A stretch of DNA of 9,756 nt from the NCBI GenBank assembly GCA_049698215.1, contig JBAVXH010000085.1:1-9756 (forward strand), read 5' to 3'. Under the pieces are notes generated by a model that worked only from the letters and a program-made list of their open reading frames with translations, was not told the origin of the DNA and searched no databases. Shown piece after piece: positions 1 through 5,180 of the stretch. The stretch is from PALSA-894 sp049698215. GTDB taxonomy: Bacteria > Pseudomonadota > Alphaproteobacteria > Rhizobiales > Xanthobacteraceae. A program made the position numbers and the translations under genes. The first letter of the stretch is position 1. Each line of letters opens with the position of its first letter.

Positions 1-113
1 ACCCAGTAGACACTGGAGGTGCGATCGGGAAAGCCGAGAGATCGGTGTGTACGACGGAGGTCGGTGGAACGACATCGCATATCGCAGGAAGCAAGTGTCC
101 GCGCCGCGGGCTC
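1..113. other. Left edge, no gene assigned
   Basis: No gene can be assigned with confidence. Two plus-strand frames are open from the window edge. The one starting at base 2 reads protein-like (it includes DGGRWNDIAYRR) and runs through the palindromic repeat that follows and on, antisense to the XRE gene, to 508. This could be the tail of a gene that ends upstream or in the repeat, but no domain is recognisable. No tRNA, terminator or insertion-sequence end was seen. Confidence 0.3.
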
Positions 114-256
114 CTCTTTCCCTCGCCCCGCGAAGCGGGGAGAGGGTGGCGAAGTGCGCAGCACTGAGCCGGGTGAGGGGCAATTGCCAATTCCGACTCC
201 CCCTCACCCGGATCGCTTCGCGATCCGACCTCTCCCCGCAAGCGGGGAAAGGGAGG
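114..256. repeat. Paired inverted palindromic repeat, copy 1
   Basis: Two copies of a short palindromic repeat face each other. The forward copy (about 114-180) has a stem CCCTCGCCCCGC (120-131) / GCGGGGAGAGGG (135-146) with loop GAA and one mismatch, and ends in CCGGGTGAGGGG. The inverted copy (about 199-256) begins CCCCTCACCCGG, contains the perfect hairpin GGATCGC-TTC-GCGATCC, and ends in CCTCTCCCCGC-AA-GCGGGGAAAGGG. The same dimer layout recurs at 9439-9575, and a single copy lies inside the 3' end of serA. Repeats of this wording are common between genes in Bradyrhizobium-like genomes (recalled, not searched). The pair ends 6 bp from the stop codon of the XRE gene and may act as a transcript end or mRNA-stabilising hairpin. 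Confidence 0.85.
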
Positions 257-262
257 CGACGC

Positions 263-499
263 CTACCGCTTCTTCTTCCTCAACCGCACGCCCGGCGCAT
301 CGCCGTTGATGAACTCGACACCTGCCGCCTCAAGCGCGCGCACCACCGCCGCGATGGTCGGCTCGTGCTTCGCCTGATCGGCCTCGATCTTGGTGATGGT
401 GTTGCGATGCACGCCGGCCTTCTCGGCGAGGTCGCGCACCGTCCACTTCAACAAGCCGCGCGCACCGCGCACGTGTGCACTTGTCACTTTAATGTGCAT
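263..499 (-). CDS. Small XRE-type helix-turn-helix regulator
   Basis: This 78-residue protein is a small DNA-binding transcriptional regulator of the Cro/CI (XRE) type. The helix-turn-helix covers about residues 20-39 (TVRDLAEKAGVHRNTITKIE), followed by a short helix and the ending ALEAAGVEFINGDAPGVRLRKKKR, a tail typical of short single-domain alphaproteobacterial XRE proteins. There is no ligand-binding or peptidase domain, so it probably binds DNA as a dimer and may repress itself. The start is uncertain. The ATG at 499 has no clear Shine-Dalgarno sequence, and relatives usually begin at the residues matching V5-T6-S7, which points to the GTG at 487 as an alternative. The ATG lies inside one of three direct repeats (475-522) that look like an operator. 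A small plus-strand gene diverges from it, 59 bp away. The regulated target is unknown. Confidence 0.85.
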   Translation of the reverse strand: MHIKVTSAHVRGARGLLKWTVRDLAEKAGVHRNTITKIEADQAKHEPTIAAVVRALEAAGVEFINGDAPGVRLRKKKR

Positions 500-522
500 A
501 TGTCATAAGTGCATTTGTCACT
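475..522. promoter_or_regulatory. Three direct repeats, putative XRE operator
   Basis: Three 14-bp copies follow GTGCAYWTGTCAYW on the plus strand: GTGCACTTGTCACT (475-488), GTGCATATGTCATA (494-507) and GTGCATTTGTCACT (509-522). Start-to-start spacing is 19 and 15 bp. They cover the start codon and first codons of the minus-strand XRE gene and reach into the divergent intergenic region. A TTGTCA that could serve as a -35 box for the plus-strand gene at 559 lies in the third copy (515-520). Seen: the repeats. Inferred: that they are the regulator's binding sites and control both directions. Confidence 0.55.
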
Positions 523-558
523 TCAAATTCCTGAGTATCACATCGACGGAGAAACACC

Positions 559-861
559 ATGCCGCGCGGCAAACGCGGGCGTCGGCGCACGCGCGCGCCA
601 AAGCGAGCAGCGCAGCGGCTCGCTGAGATGAGATCGCTGCTGCTCGACATCGAGGCGCCGCTTCGCGACGCAATGCACTACGTGCAGGCGATGCACTTCA
701 TCGGCAGCGGCCTCGTCGCCGAAGACGATGACGCCGGCGAGCCAGTCGCTGCCGTCGCACACGCCGCGGCGGAACGGCTAGAGACGGTGAAGGAGATTTG
801 GAGCAGGATTCACGAAAGGGGGCGGATGACGAGCACGGCCCGGTCGAGTCGGCGTGCCTAA
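559..861 (+). CDS. Small hypothetical protein, Rhizobiales type
   Basis: This encodes 100 residues of unknown function. The start ATG has a good Shine-Dalgarno sequence (GGAGA, 548-552) at 6-nt spacing, the main reason to accept the gene. The first 20 residues are very rich in Arg and Lys (MPRGKRGRRR...), followed by a predicted all-helical core at about residues 20-88 (LAEMRSLLLDIEAPLRDAMH...ERLETVKEIWSRIHERGR) and a Ser/Arg-rich tail. There is no signal peptide, membrane segment or catalytic motif. The core resembles short helical proteins common in Rhizobiales that have no assigned role (impression, not a search). It is divergent from the XRE gene, whose putative operator overlaps its promoter region, so co-regulation is possible. 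The gene at 951 follows 89 bp later on the same strand; whether the two are co-transcribed cannot be told. Confidence 0.7.
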   Translation: MPRGKRGRRRTRAPKRAAQRLAEMRSLLLDIEAPLRDAMHYVQAMHFIGSGLVAEDDDAGEPVAAVAHAAAERLETVKEIWSRIHERGRMTSTARSSRRA

Positions 862-872
862 CGGGCGCGACC

Positions 873-903
873 GGTTGCTCTAGACAACCAAAGGCTTCGG
901 CCT
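873..903 (+). other. Two short stem-loops before the TIR gene
   Basis: GGTTG (873-877) / CAACC (885-889) with a 7-nt loop is followed by AGGC-TTCG-GCCT (892-903), a UUCG-type tetraloop hairpin. No T-run follows, so this is not a convincing terminator. It fills most of the 89-bp gap between the small gene at 559 and the TIR gene and may separate or modulate their expression. Confidence 0.35.
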
Positions 904-950
904 GACTATCTCCGCGCTACTAAGCGTCACGCAGTGATGGGGCTGAGCTG

Positions 951-2993
951 GTGGTGGATCTCCCAAAACCAAGAGGTGTCGGGCACGGGTTTGGAGATAT
1001 GTCGCGAGAGGCGGCGGTGGTCATCGCCGCTCGCTCGGCGCTGCGTTCTGCGCCAGCGCTTGCATCGGTACTCGGCGCTGTACGTGGTGGGCTAAAGGAA
1101 CTGGGACCAAGCATTATTCTGCCGCTGCTTCGTGGAATGGCTGTGTTGTGGGTTAGAGCCAAATATCCAGATCAGATAGCGGACTTGCGCGCAGCTTTCC
1201 GTGCAGCGGCCAGCGCTTGTGAATCGGCCCGTGCTGCGGGTTCGTTTGCTGCCGACGCCATTCATGCGGCCATTGCCGGAGCCGCACATGCAATCGACGC
1301 TGGCACGTCAGCCTCCGACCGTACTTCCACCGTTGAAGTTAGGGGCTTGACTGATCCAGCGGTCTGGGCTGATGCAGCAATGCTCGAACGCGGACTGAGT
1401 CCTCTAGCACTCACTGATCGACCTCTTTGGCCTGCCGACGGAGTGCCAAAATGGACGGGCGATGCTTGGCGACAGCTTGCGATGGTCCTGCTACGAGCCA
1501 ACGAGGATTGGGAGGTTTGGACCGAATGGTACGAGGCGCGCCTTGCAGGCCACCCGGCTATCGAGGCGCTCGAAGTCGCGCGCGTGATGATCGCGGAAGA
1601 GGTCTGGAAGCAGGGCCCGAAAGTAGTGAACGCCGAGATCAGACGGCTGATCGAGAAGCACAAGAGGGACGAAGAGCGGGAAATCTTTGAATTTGCATTC
1701 TCCGAGCCGACCTCCGAATGGGACTTCTTCCTCAGCTACAGCAACGCGGACGAGCCATTGGCGCGGTGGATTTCTGCATTTCTAGTCACTGCTGGCTTGC
1801 GTGTGTTCGCTCAATTCAACGAAATACCGCCGGGCAGCAACTTTGTGCGCGAAATGCAGCGCGGGCTCGAACGATCTTCGCGCTTCATCGCGATCCAATC
1901 ACCGGACTATGTGAAATCCGATCACTGCCAAGCGGAGTGGTCCGCTGCCTATGCGAGCGATCCCGGCGGTCAGGCGCGCAAGCTCATTCAGCTGCTGGTG
2001 CGTCCTGCAGACCTGCCGCCGCTTGCCAAGCAGATCGTCTACAAATCGCTTATTGGCCTATCGCCCAAGGATGCGGCCGTAGCAATACTGCAAGCCGTCG
2101 GTCACAAAGGTCCGATCCCCAAAGCGCTACCCGGCTGGCCCGGCGGCGGTGCCATCGAAAGCATCGAGGCGGCGACTGGCGGCCTTTACAACGTCGCACC
2201 GGATACGACTGGAGTGCTGGAGCGTCAGCCAAGCGCGATCAATCAGGAAGGCGAGGGCGGCTTCACGCCTGAGCAGCTTTTCAACGATCTTGCCCGCGAG
2301 GTAGGCGAATTCTCGGACCATACAAGAAAGCAGCGGGACAATTTCGGCTATGGCGAGCGCCTCAAGGATCGCGCTGAGAGACTGAGGGCAACTACTGCCT
2401 GCGGCTTCTCGGCTTGCGACCCGCTCGCGCTACACAAGCAACTCGTCTGGGTGCTTCGGGCCATACGACTTGACCGCAAAGACGGCGCGCTTCCCGCGAA
2501 CGACGAAATCGAAATGTATGAGGCCGATCTGTTCGGTTATTACAACCGGCTTGCACATATCTTTCCGCAGTTGAAGGTCTATCGCGAGATGGATGCGCGC
2601 CAGCGCTTCACGTCGCCGGAGCCAGAGGTCGAACATGCCATCAACATCGTCTATGGTTCGCTCGGAAACCCGAGCATCGCGGCTGGCGTGCTGTCGCCAA
2701 ATCTCTCGGATGAATTGAAAGAGGCGGGTGAGGACATCGTCAAGGCCAAGCAACTCGATGAAAGCAAGTCATCCGAAGACACACGCGACGTCACGGTCGA
2801 GAGCCACACCAACGCCGCGACCCGCAGCCTTGCCGTGTGGAACTGGCTCGCCAATGCGCCCGACAAGTTCGCCAAGTCAGGAAAAAAGGTCGAAGACGTA
2901 CACAAGACCATCGAGAGCTACGAAAAGCTCTACGGCAAGCTTTCGCCGCAGATGCAGACCTATCTCGGCTATCTCCTGAAATGGTTCTTCTGA
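951..2993 (+). CDS. TIR-domain protein, putative NADase/defence effector
   Basis: The protein has 680 residues if started at GTG 951. ATG 999 (M17) is a plausible alternative, but its GGAG lies only 2 nt upstream. Layout: an Ala-rich helical segment (about 17-122); a compact region (about 132-240) with 'DRPLWPADGVPKW' and 'DWEVWTEWYEARLAG', a combination I associate with other Rhizobiales multidomain proteins; a TIR domain (about 256-384); a linker; and a helical C-terminal region (about 437-680) matching nothing I recognise. TIR landmarks are DFFLSYS (258-264), the BB-loop stretch PPGSNF (293-298) and SPDYVKSDHCQAEW (317-330), in which E329 sits at the catalytic glutamate position of NAD-cleaving TIR proteins. 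Bacterial TIR domains commonly deplete or convert NAD during phage infection or cell death; that role here is inference. No signal peptide or clear transmembrane helix. No Thoeris ThsA-like partner is in the window. Base composition looks less GC-rich than serC/serA, hinting at horizontal acquisition. Confidence 0.85.
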   Translation: MVDLPKPRGVGHGFGDMSREAAVVIAARSALRSAPALASVLGAVRGGLKELGPSIILPLLRGMAVLWVRAKYPDQIADLRAAFRAAASACESARAAGSFAADAIHAAIAGAAHAIDAGTSASDRTSTVEVRGLTDPAVWADAAMLERGLSPLALTDRPLWPADGVPKWTGDAWRQLAMVLLRANEDWEVWTEWYEARLAGHPAIEALEVARVMIAEEVWKQGPKVVNAEIRRLIEKHKRDEEREIFEFAFSEPTSEWDFFLSYSNADEPLARWISAFLVTAGLRVFAQFNEIPPGSNFVREMQRGLERSSRFIAIQSPDYVKSDHCQAEWSAAYASDPGGQARKLIQLLVRPADLPPLAKQIVYKSLIGLSPKDAAVAILQAVGHKGPIPKALPGWPGGGAIESIEAATGGLYNVAPDTTGVLERQPSAINQEGEGGFTPEQLFNDLAREVGEFSDHTRKQRDNFGYGERLKDRAERLRATTACGFSACDPLALHKQLVWVLRAIRLDRKDGALPANDEIEMYEADLFGYYNRLAHIFPQLKVYREMDARQRFTSPEPEVEHAINIVYGSLGNPSIAAGVLSPNLSDELKEAGEDIVKAKQLDESKSSEDTRDVTVESHTNAATRSLAVWNWLANAPDKFAKSGKKVEDVHKTIESYEKLYGKLSPQMQTYLGYLLKWFF

Positions 2994-3037
2994 TTCCGTC
3001 CCCGCCCCCCGCGACATCCCGCCGCATAAATTCCTAC

Positions 3038-3068
3038 TTGCCTCCCACCTCATGTTCATGTTATGTTC
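3038..3068 (+). promoter_or_regulatory. Putative promoter with SOS (LexA-like) box
   Basis: GTTC (3054-3057), seven bases, then GTTC (3065-3068) has the GTTC-N7-GTTC form of the alphaproteobacterial LexA box. It overlaps a possible sigma-70 type promoter: TTGCCT (3038-3043), 18 bp, TATGTT (3062-3067). The stretch is clearly AT-richer than its surroundings. Downstream on the same strand lie the stem-loop array and the gene at 3484. A chance match of eight fixed bases in a window this size is not rare, so this is a moderate call. Confidence 0.4.
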
Positions 3069-3112
3069 TCATCCTCTGTCCATGAGGGGCGCTTTCTAGG
3101 GGTGCCTTGCAG

Positions 3113-3430
3113 GCGGGACAGGGGCGGCCCCGCTCGCAGTCTCACACGCTGCGCCCGGGCGGGCCCGGGAGCTCCACTCGGGGATAAGACAGATCCCCCG
3201 CCAGGAGCTGGCTGACCCTTGAGAGGCAACTCTCAAGCGAGAAAGCGTGGCCCGGGTCCGAGAAAAGCCGCAGCGGAGCGCCGGAAGGCGCGCCTTCCCC
3301 TTCGGGGGAGGGCCGGCATGCCTTCGCACGGCGTGCCATGGGCGGTTCGCACCCGCCCGGAGGGCTCGCAACCCTCCGCGTTTTCCGGCGCTTCGCTTCC
3401 CCTCGCCCGCTCGGCGAGGAGGCGAACCGG
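3113..3430 (+). repeat. Array of tandem stem-loops, structured element
   Basis: No convincing protein gene lies here; the stretch is nearly filled by hairpins. Examples: GCTCC (3171-3175)/GGAGC (3204-3208) enclosing GGGGA/TCCCC; CTTGAGA (3218-3224)/TCTCAAG (3231-3237); GCGCC-GGAA-GGCGC (3278-3291, GNRA-type loop); GCCTTCCCC-TTCG-GGGGAGGGC (3292-3313, UUCG loop); GGCATGCC/GGCGTGCC (3315-3337); GGGCGG/CCGCCC (3340-3358); GGAGGG/CCCTCC (3359-3377); and CCTCGCC/GGCGAGG (3401-3419) inside TTCGC/GCGAA and CCGG/CCGG. The loops at 3323-3329 and 3346-3352 are both TTCGCAC, and the next is CTCGCAA. It could be a dispersed repeat, a structured RNA or a long leader of the gene at 3484. I lean to a dispersed repeat, from memory of similar text in Bradyrhizobium-like genomes. 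Confidence 0.6.
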
Positions 3431-3483
3431 AAATGCCGATGAGCTCGGCCCGCGTCAGGCGCGCCGGCAAGAGAGTCATTGCC

Positions 3484-3921
3484 ATGATCGCGAACACGCC
3501 ACGCGCCGCCACCCCCGCTCCCCTTGCGCCATCCGCAACCGCAACGCCGCGGGCAATCCAGTACAGCGTTGCGGAACGCCGTCACGTCTGCCGCATGCTG
3601 CAGCTCTATCGTTTCTGTTCGCTCGCGCGCTGCCGCAGGATGCGCGGCTGCCATGGCGAGCCGCAGCGATGTCTCGCCACGCACGGCGCGGCCGTGCCGC
3701 ACGAGGCGTGCGTCGTTGCCGAGGCGGTGCTCGTCGCGGCGCGCTACAACTGCGTGCGCGCAGGCACGGGCGACCAATGGCTGAAGGAAACGTATCGGCG
3801 CGAACGGGCCGTGTTCAACGCCTTTATCGCCGCGCTCGAATCACGCGATCTGCGCAAGAAGGGATACGCGTTGCTGGCACGATTTCGCCGCAGCCGTAAA
3901 CGCGCGCTTAACGCCCGATGA
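3484..3921 (+). CDS. Small cysteine-rich hypothetical protein
   Basis: This encodes 145 residues of unknown function. A disordered Pro/Ala/Thr-rich N-terminus (1-25) precedes a basic core with a cysteine cluster, C45-x4-C50-x5-C56-x6-C63 (CSLARCRRMRGCHGEPQRC), plus C36, C76 and C90. The C-terminal third is helical and basic (QWLKETYRRERAVFNAF...RSRKRALNAR). The cluster could bind a metal such as zinc or an Fe-S centre, but no named family was recognised. I recall small Rhizobiales proteins with a similar CRRxRxC pattern. The start was chosen at ATG 3484, with GAGAG (3471-3475) 8 nt upstream. The frame stays open upstream through the stem-loop array, but that part reads as repeat-derived Arg/Pro-rich sequence. 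No signal peptide. A possible SOS-type promoter lies about 420 bp upstream. No terminator was seen after the stop. Confidence 0.65.
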   Translation: MIANTPRAATPAPLAPSATATPRAIQYSVAERRHVCRMLQLYRFCSLARCRRMRGCHGEPQRCLATHGAAVPHEACVVAEAVLVAARYNCVRAGTGDQWLKETYRRERAVFNAFIAALESRDLRKKGYALLARFRRSRKRALNAR

Positions 3922-3944
3922 AGGAACTCTTACGCGACGCGCAA

Positions 3945-3974
3945 CGCGTTAACACTCGCGCGCCTCGCGTTAAC
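3945..3974. repeat. CGCGTTAAC direct repeat, 21-bp period
   Basis: CGCGTTAAC occurs at 3945-3953 and again at 3966-3974, exactly 21 bp apart, about two helical turns, so both would face the same side of the DNA. Each contains a TTAA core like that of CtrA half-sites. They lie in the 234-bp gap before the first outer-membrane protein gene and could be distal regulator sites. Function is inferred only. Confidence 0.4.
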
Positions 3975-4050
3975 CTGTGCCGATCGCTTTCGTGTCGCGC
4001 GCGCAACAATCGCGCAAGGGTCCACCAAATCCATCAACGAAAAATCAGGG

Positions 4051-4078
4051 TTAAGTTTTAACGTTAAGCGGCGCTTAA
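4051..4078. promoter_or_regulatory. CtrA-like box upstream of omp gene
   Basis: Four TTAA cores lie in 28 bp (4051, 4058, 4064, 4075). The last two form TTAA-N7-TTAA (4064-4078, TTAAGCGGCGCTTAA), a perfect palindrome and the full form of the alphaproteobacterial CtrA binding site. It sits 78 bp before the start codon of the beta-barrel gene, a sensible promoter position. GANTC sites, the CcrM methylation target, lie nearby at 4090-4095 and at 4151-4155 directly before the start. Cell-cycle control of this gene is inference. Confidence 0.5.
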
Positions 4079-4155
4079 AGATTAGCTGCGACTCTCGCGC
4101 CATCGTTTCTGTGTCGGGCCGTCCTTCGGTCCACCTGGTTCTAGAGGATGGAGTC

Positions 4156-5034
4156 ATGCGCAGTCTCAAGGTTGCTTTGTTTGCCGGCGCCGCGCTCGCG
4201 GCGGCGTTCACCTCGGCCAACGCCGCCGATCTTCCGCCGATCATGGGGCCGCAGCCGATTCAGCCGATGCCCATCGCGGTCGTGGAGACGGGGGGCTGGT
4301 ACCTGCGCGGCGATATCGGCGTCGGCGCGCAGAACTTCAAGGATTTCGACCATCACCAGACCAACTCGGCCTTCGTGTGGCCGGCAAGCTGGCGCATCGA
4401 TCAGCGCGAGATGGGCGATGCCTTCTTCTTCGGCGGCGGTTTCGGCTATCAGTGGAATTCGTGGCTGCGCTTCGATGCCACCGCCGAATACCGCAGCAAG
4501 AGCAAGCTCAAGGTGATCGGCAGCTATACCGAGTTCTGCCCCACCGGCCGCTGCTTCGACGTCTATGACGCAAACCACTCGGCCACCGTGCTGATGGCGA
4601 ACGCCTACATCGATCTCGGCACCTGGATGTGCCTCACGCCGTTCATCGGCGCGGGCGCGGGCTATGCGCGCCATTCGTTCAGCGGCTTCACCGATGTAGG
4701 GTTCATCTCCGACGGCACCACCGGCTTCGGCCATGCGGCGAACAACGACTTTGCCGAGTGGAAGTTCGCCTGGGCGGTCCACGCCGGCGTCGCCTACAAC
4801 GTCTCGAACAACTTCAAGGTCGAGCTCGCCTATCGCTACCTGAACTTCGGCAACGTCAACACCTCCGTCATCGACTGCGCCAACCAGGGGTGCTCGACCG
4901 GCGGCGGGCCGCGCGCCTTCTACACGCTGCGCGAGTTCGACTCGCATGACATCAAGCTCGGCATGCGCTGGATGCTCACGCCCGATGTGATGCCGCAGCC
5001 GATGTATCAGCCGCCGCTGATCCGCAAAGGCTGA
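4156..5034 (+). CDS. Outer-membrane beta-barrel protein (Omp25/31-like)
   Basis: This encodes a 292-residue outer-membrane protein. A Sec signal peptide covers residues 1-23 (MRSLKVALFAGAALAAAFTSANA) with a clear signal peptidase I site before ADLPP. The mature part opens with GGWYLRGDIGVG and continues in alternating aromatic/polar strands, including FFFGGGFGYQW and FKVELAYRYLNFG, as in the small barrels of Rhizobiales envelope proteins. Predicted loops hold two C-x4-C pairs (CPTGRC and CANQGC), which is unusual. The chain goes past the last strand (HDIKLGMRWML) with a Pro-rich tail (PDVMPQPMYQPPLIRKG) rather than ending in phenylalanine. ATG 4156 was chosen because GAGG (4144-4147) is at 8-nt spacing and the signal peptide begins there. 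A CtrA-like box lies upstream and a strong terminator follows, so it is probably transcribed alone. Its role, porin-like or structural, cannot be told. Confidence 0.88.
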   Translation: MRSLKVALFAGAALAAAFTSANAADLPPIMGPQPIQPMPIAVVETGGWYLRGDIGVGAQNFKDFDHHQTNSAFVWPASWRIDQREMGDAFFFGGGFGYQWNSWLRFDATAEYRSKSKLKVIGSYTEFCPTGRCFDVYDANHSATVLMANAYIDLGTWMCLTPFIGAGAGYARHSFSGFTDVGFISDGTTGFGHAANNDFAEWKFAWAVHAGVAYNVSNNFKVELAYRYLNFGNVNTSVIDCANQGCSTGGGPRAFYTLREFDSHDIKLGMRWMLTPDVMPQPMYQPPLIRKG

Positions 5035-5055
5035 TCCGCTCCAACAGACGATCCG

Positions 5056-5090
5056 GACGGCGCGGGCATCCCCCGCGCCGTCTTCGTTTT
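5056..5090 (+). terminator. Rho-independent terminator
   Basis: A perfect 11-bp stem GACGGCGCGGG (5056-5066) / CCCGCGCCGTC (5072-5082) with a 5-nt loop is followed by TTCGTTTT. It lies 22 bp after the stop codon of the first outer-membrane protein gene and separates it from the second. Confidence 0.88.
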
Positions 5091-5111
5091 GAAAGTGGCG
5101 CGAGAGGCGAG

Positions 5112-5132
5112 CTAACCCAACATTAAGGTTAA
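5112..5132. promoter_or_regulatory. TTAA-rich, CtrA-like site before second omp gene
   Basis: CTAA (5112-5115), seven bases, then TTAA (5123-5126) is a one-mismatch version of the CtrA full site. It overlaps the inverted repeat CATTAA-GG-TTAATG (5121-5134). It lies about 50 bp before the start codon. The parallel with the perfect site in front of the neighbouring omp gene makes shared regulation plausible. Confidence 0.4.
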
Positions 5133-5180
5133 TGCCTGATGATCGCCGTAAGAGTTCAATCGTACTGTGGGGTCGAAGTC

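Noticed and set aside
931..1005. tRNA remnant or integration site before the TIR gene
   Set aside because: Some GC-rich pairing is possible, but no T-loop GTTCGA-type motif or cloverleaf could be drawn.
3171..3430. CRISPR-like array
   Set aside because: The stems differ from one another, only the loop is shared, spacing is near zero, and there are no spacers of even length.
3247..3483. N-terminal extension of the Cys-rich gene through the stem-loop array
   Set aside because: The added residues are Arg/Pro/Gly-rich text from the hairpins, and ATG 3484 has an acceptable ribosome site.
3142..3777. 211-residue minus-strand frame through the stem-loop array and the Cys-rich gene
   Set aside because: Its C-terminal half is encoded by the stem-loop array, and the rest is antisense to the better supported gene at 3484.
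4111..4155. Earlier start for the first omp gene
   Set aside because: It would put 15 polar residues before a clean signal peptide. ATG 4156 has a Shine-Dalgarno at suitable spacing.
4141..4947. 268-residue minus-strand frame across the first omp gene
   Set aside because: Antisense to a gene with a clear signal peptide and barrel pattern, and no ribosome site of note.
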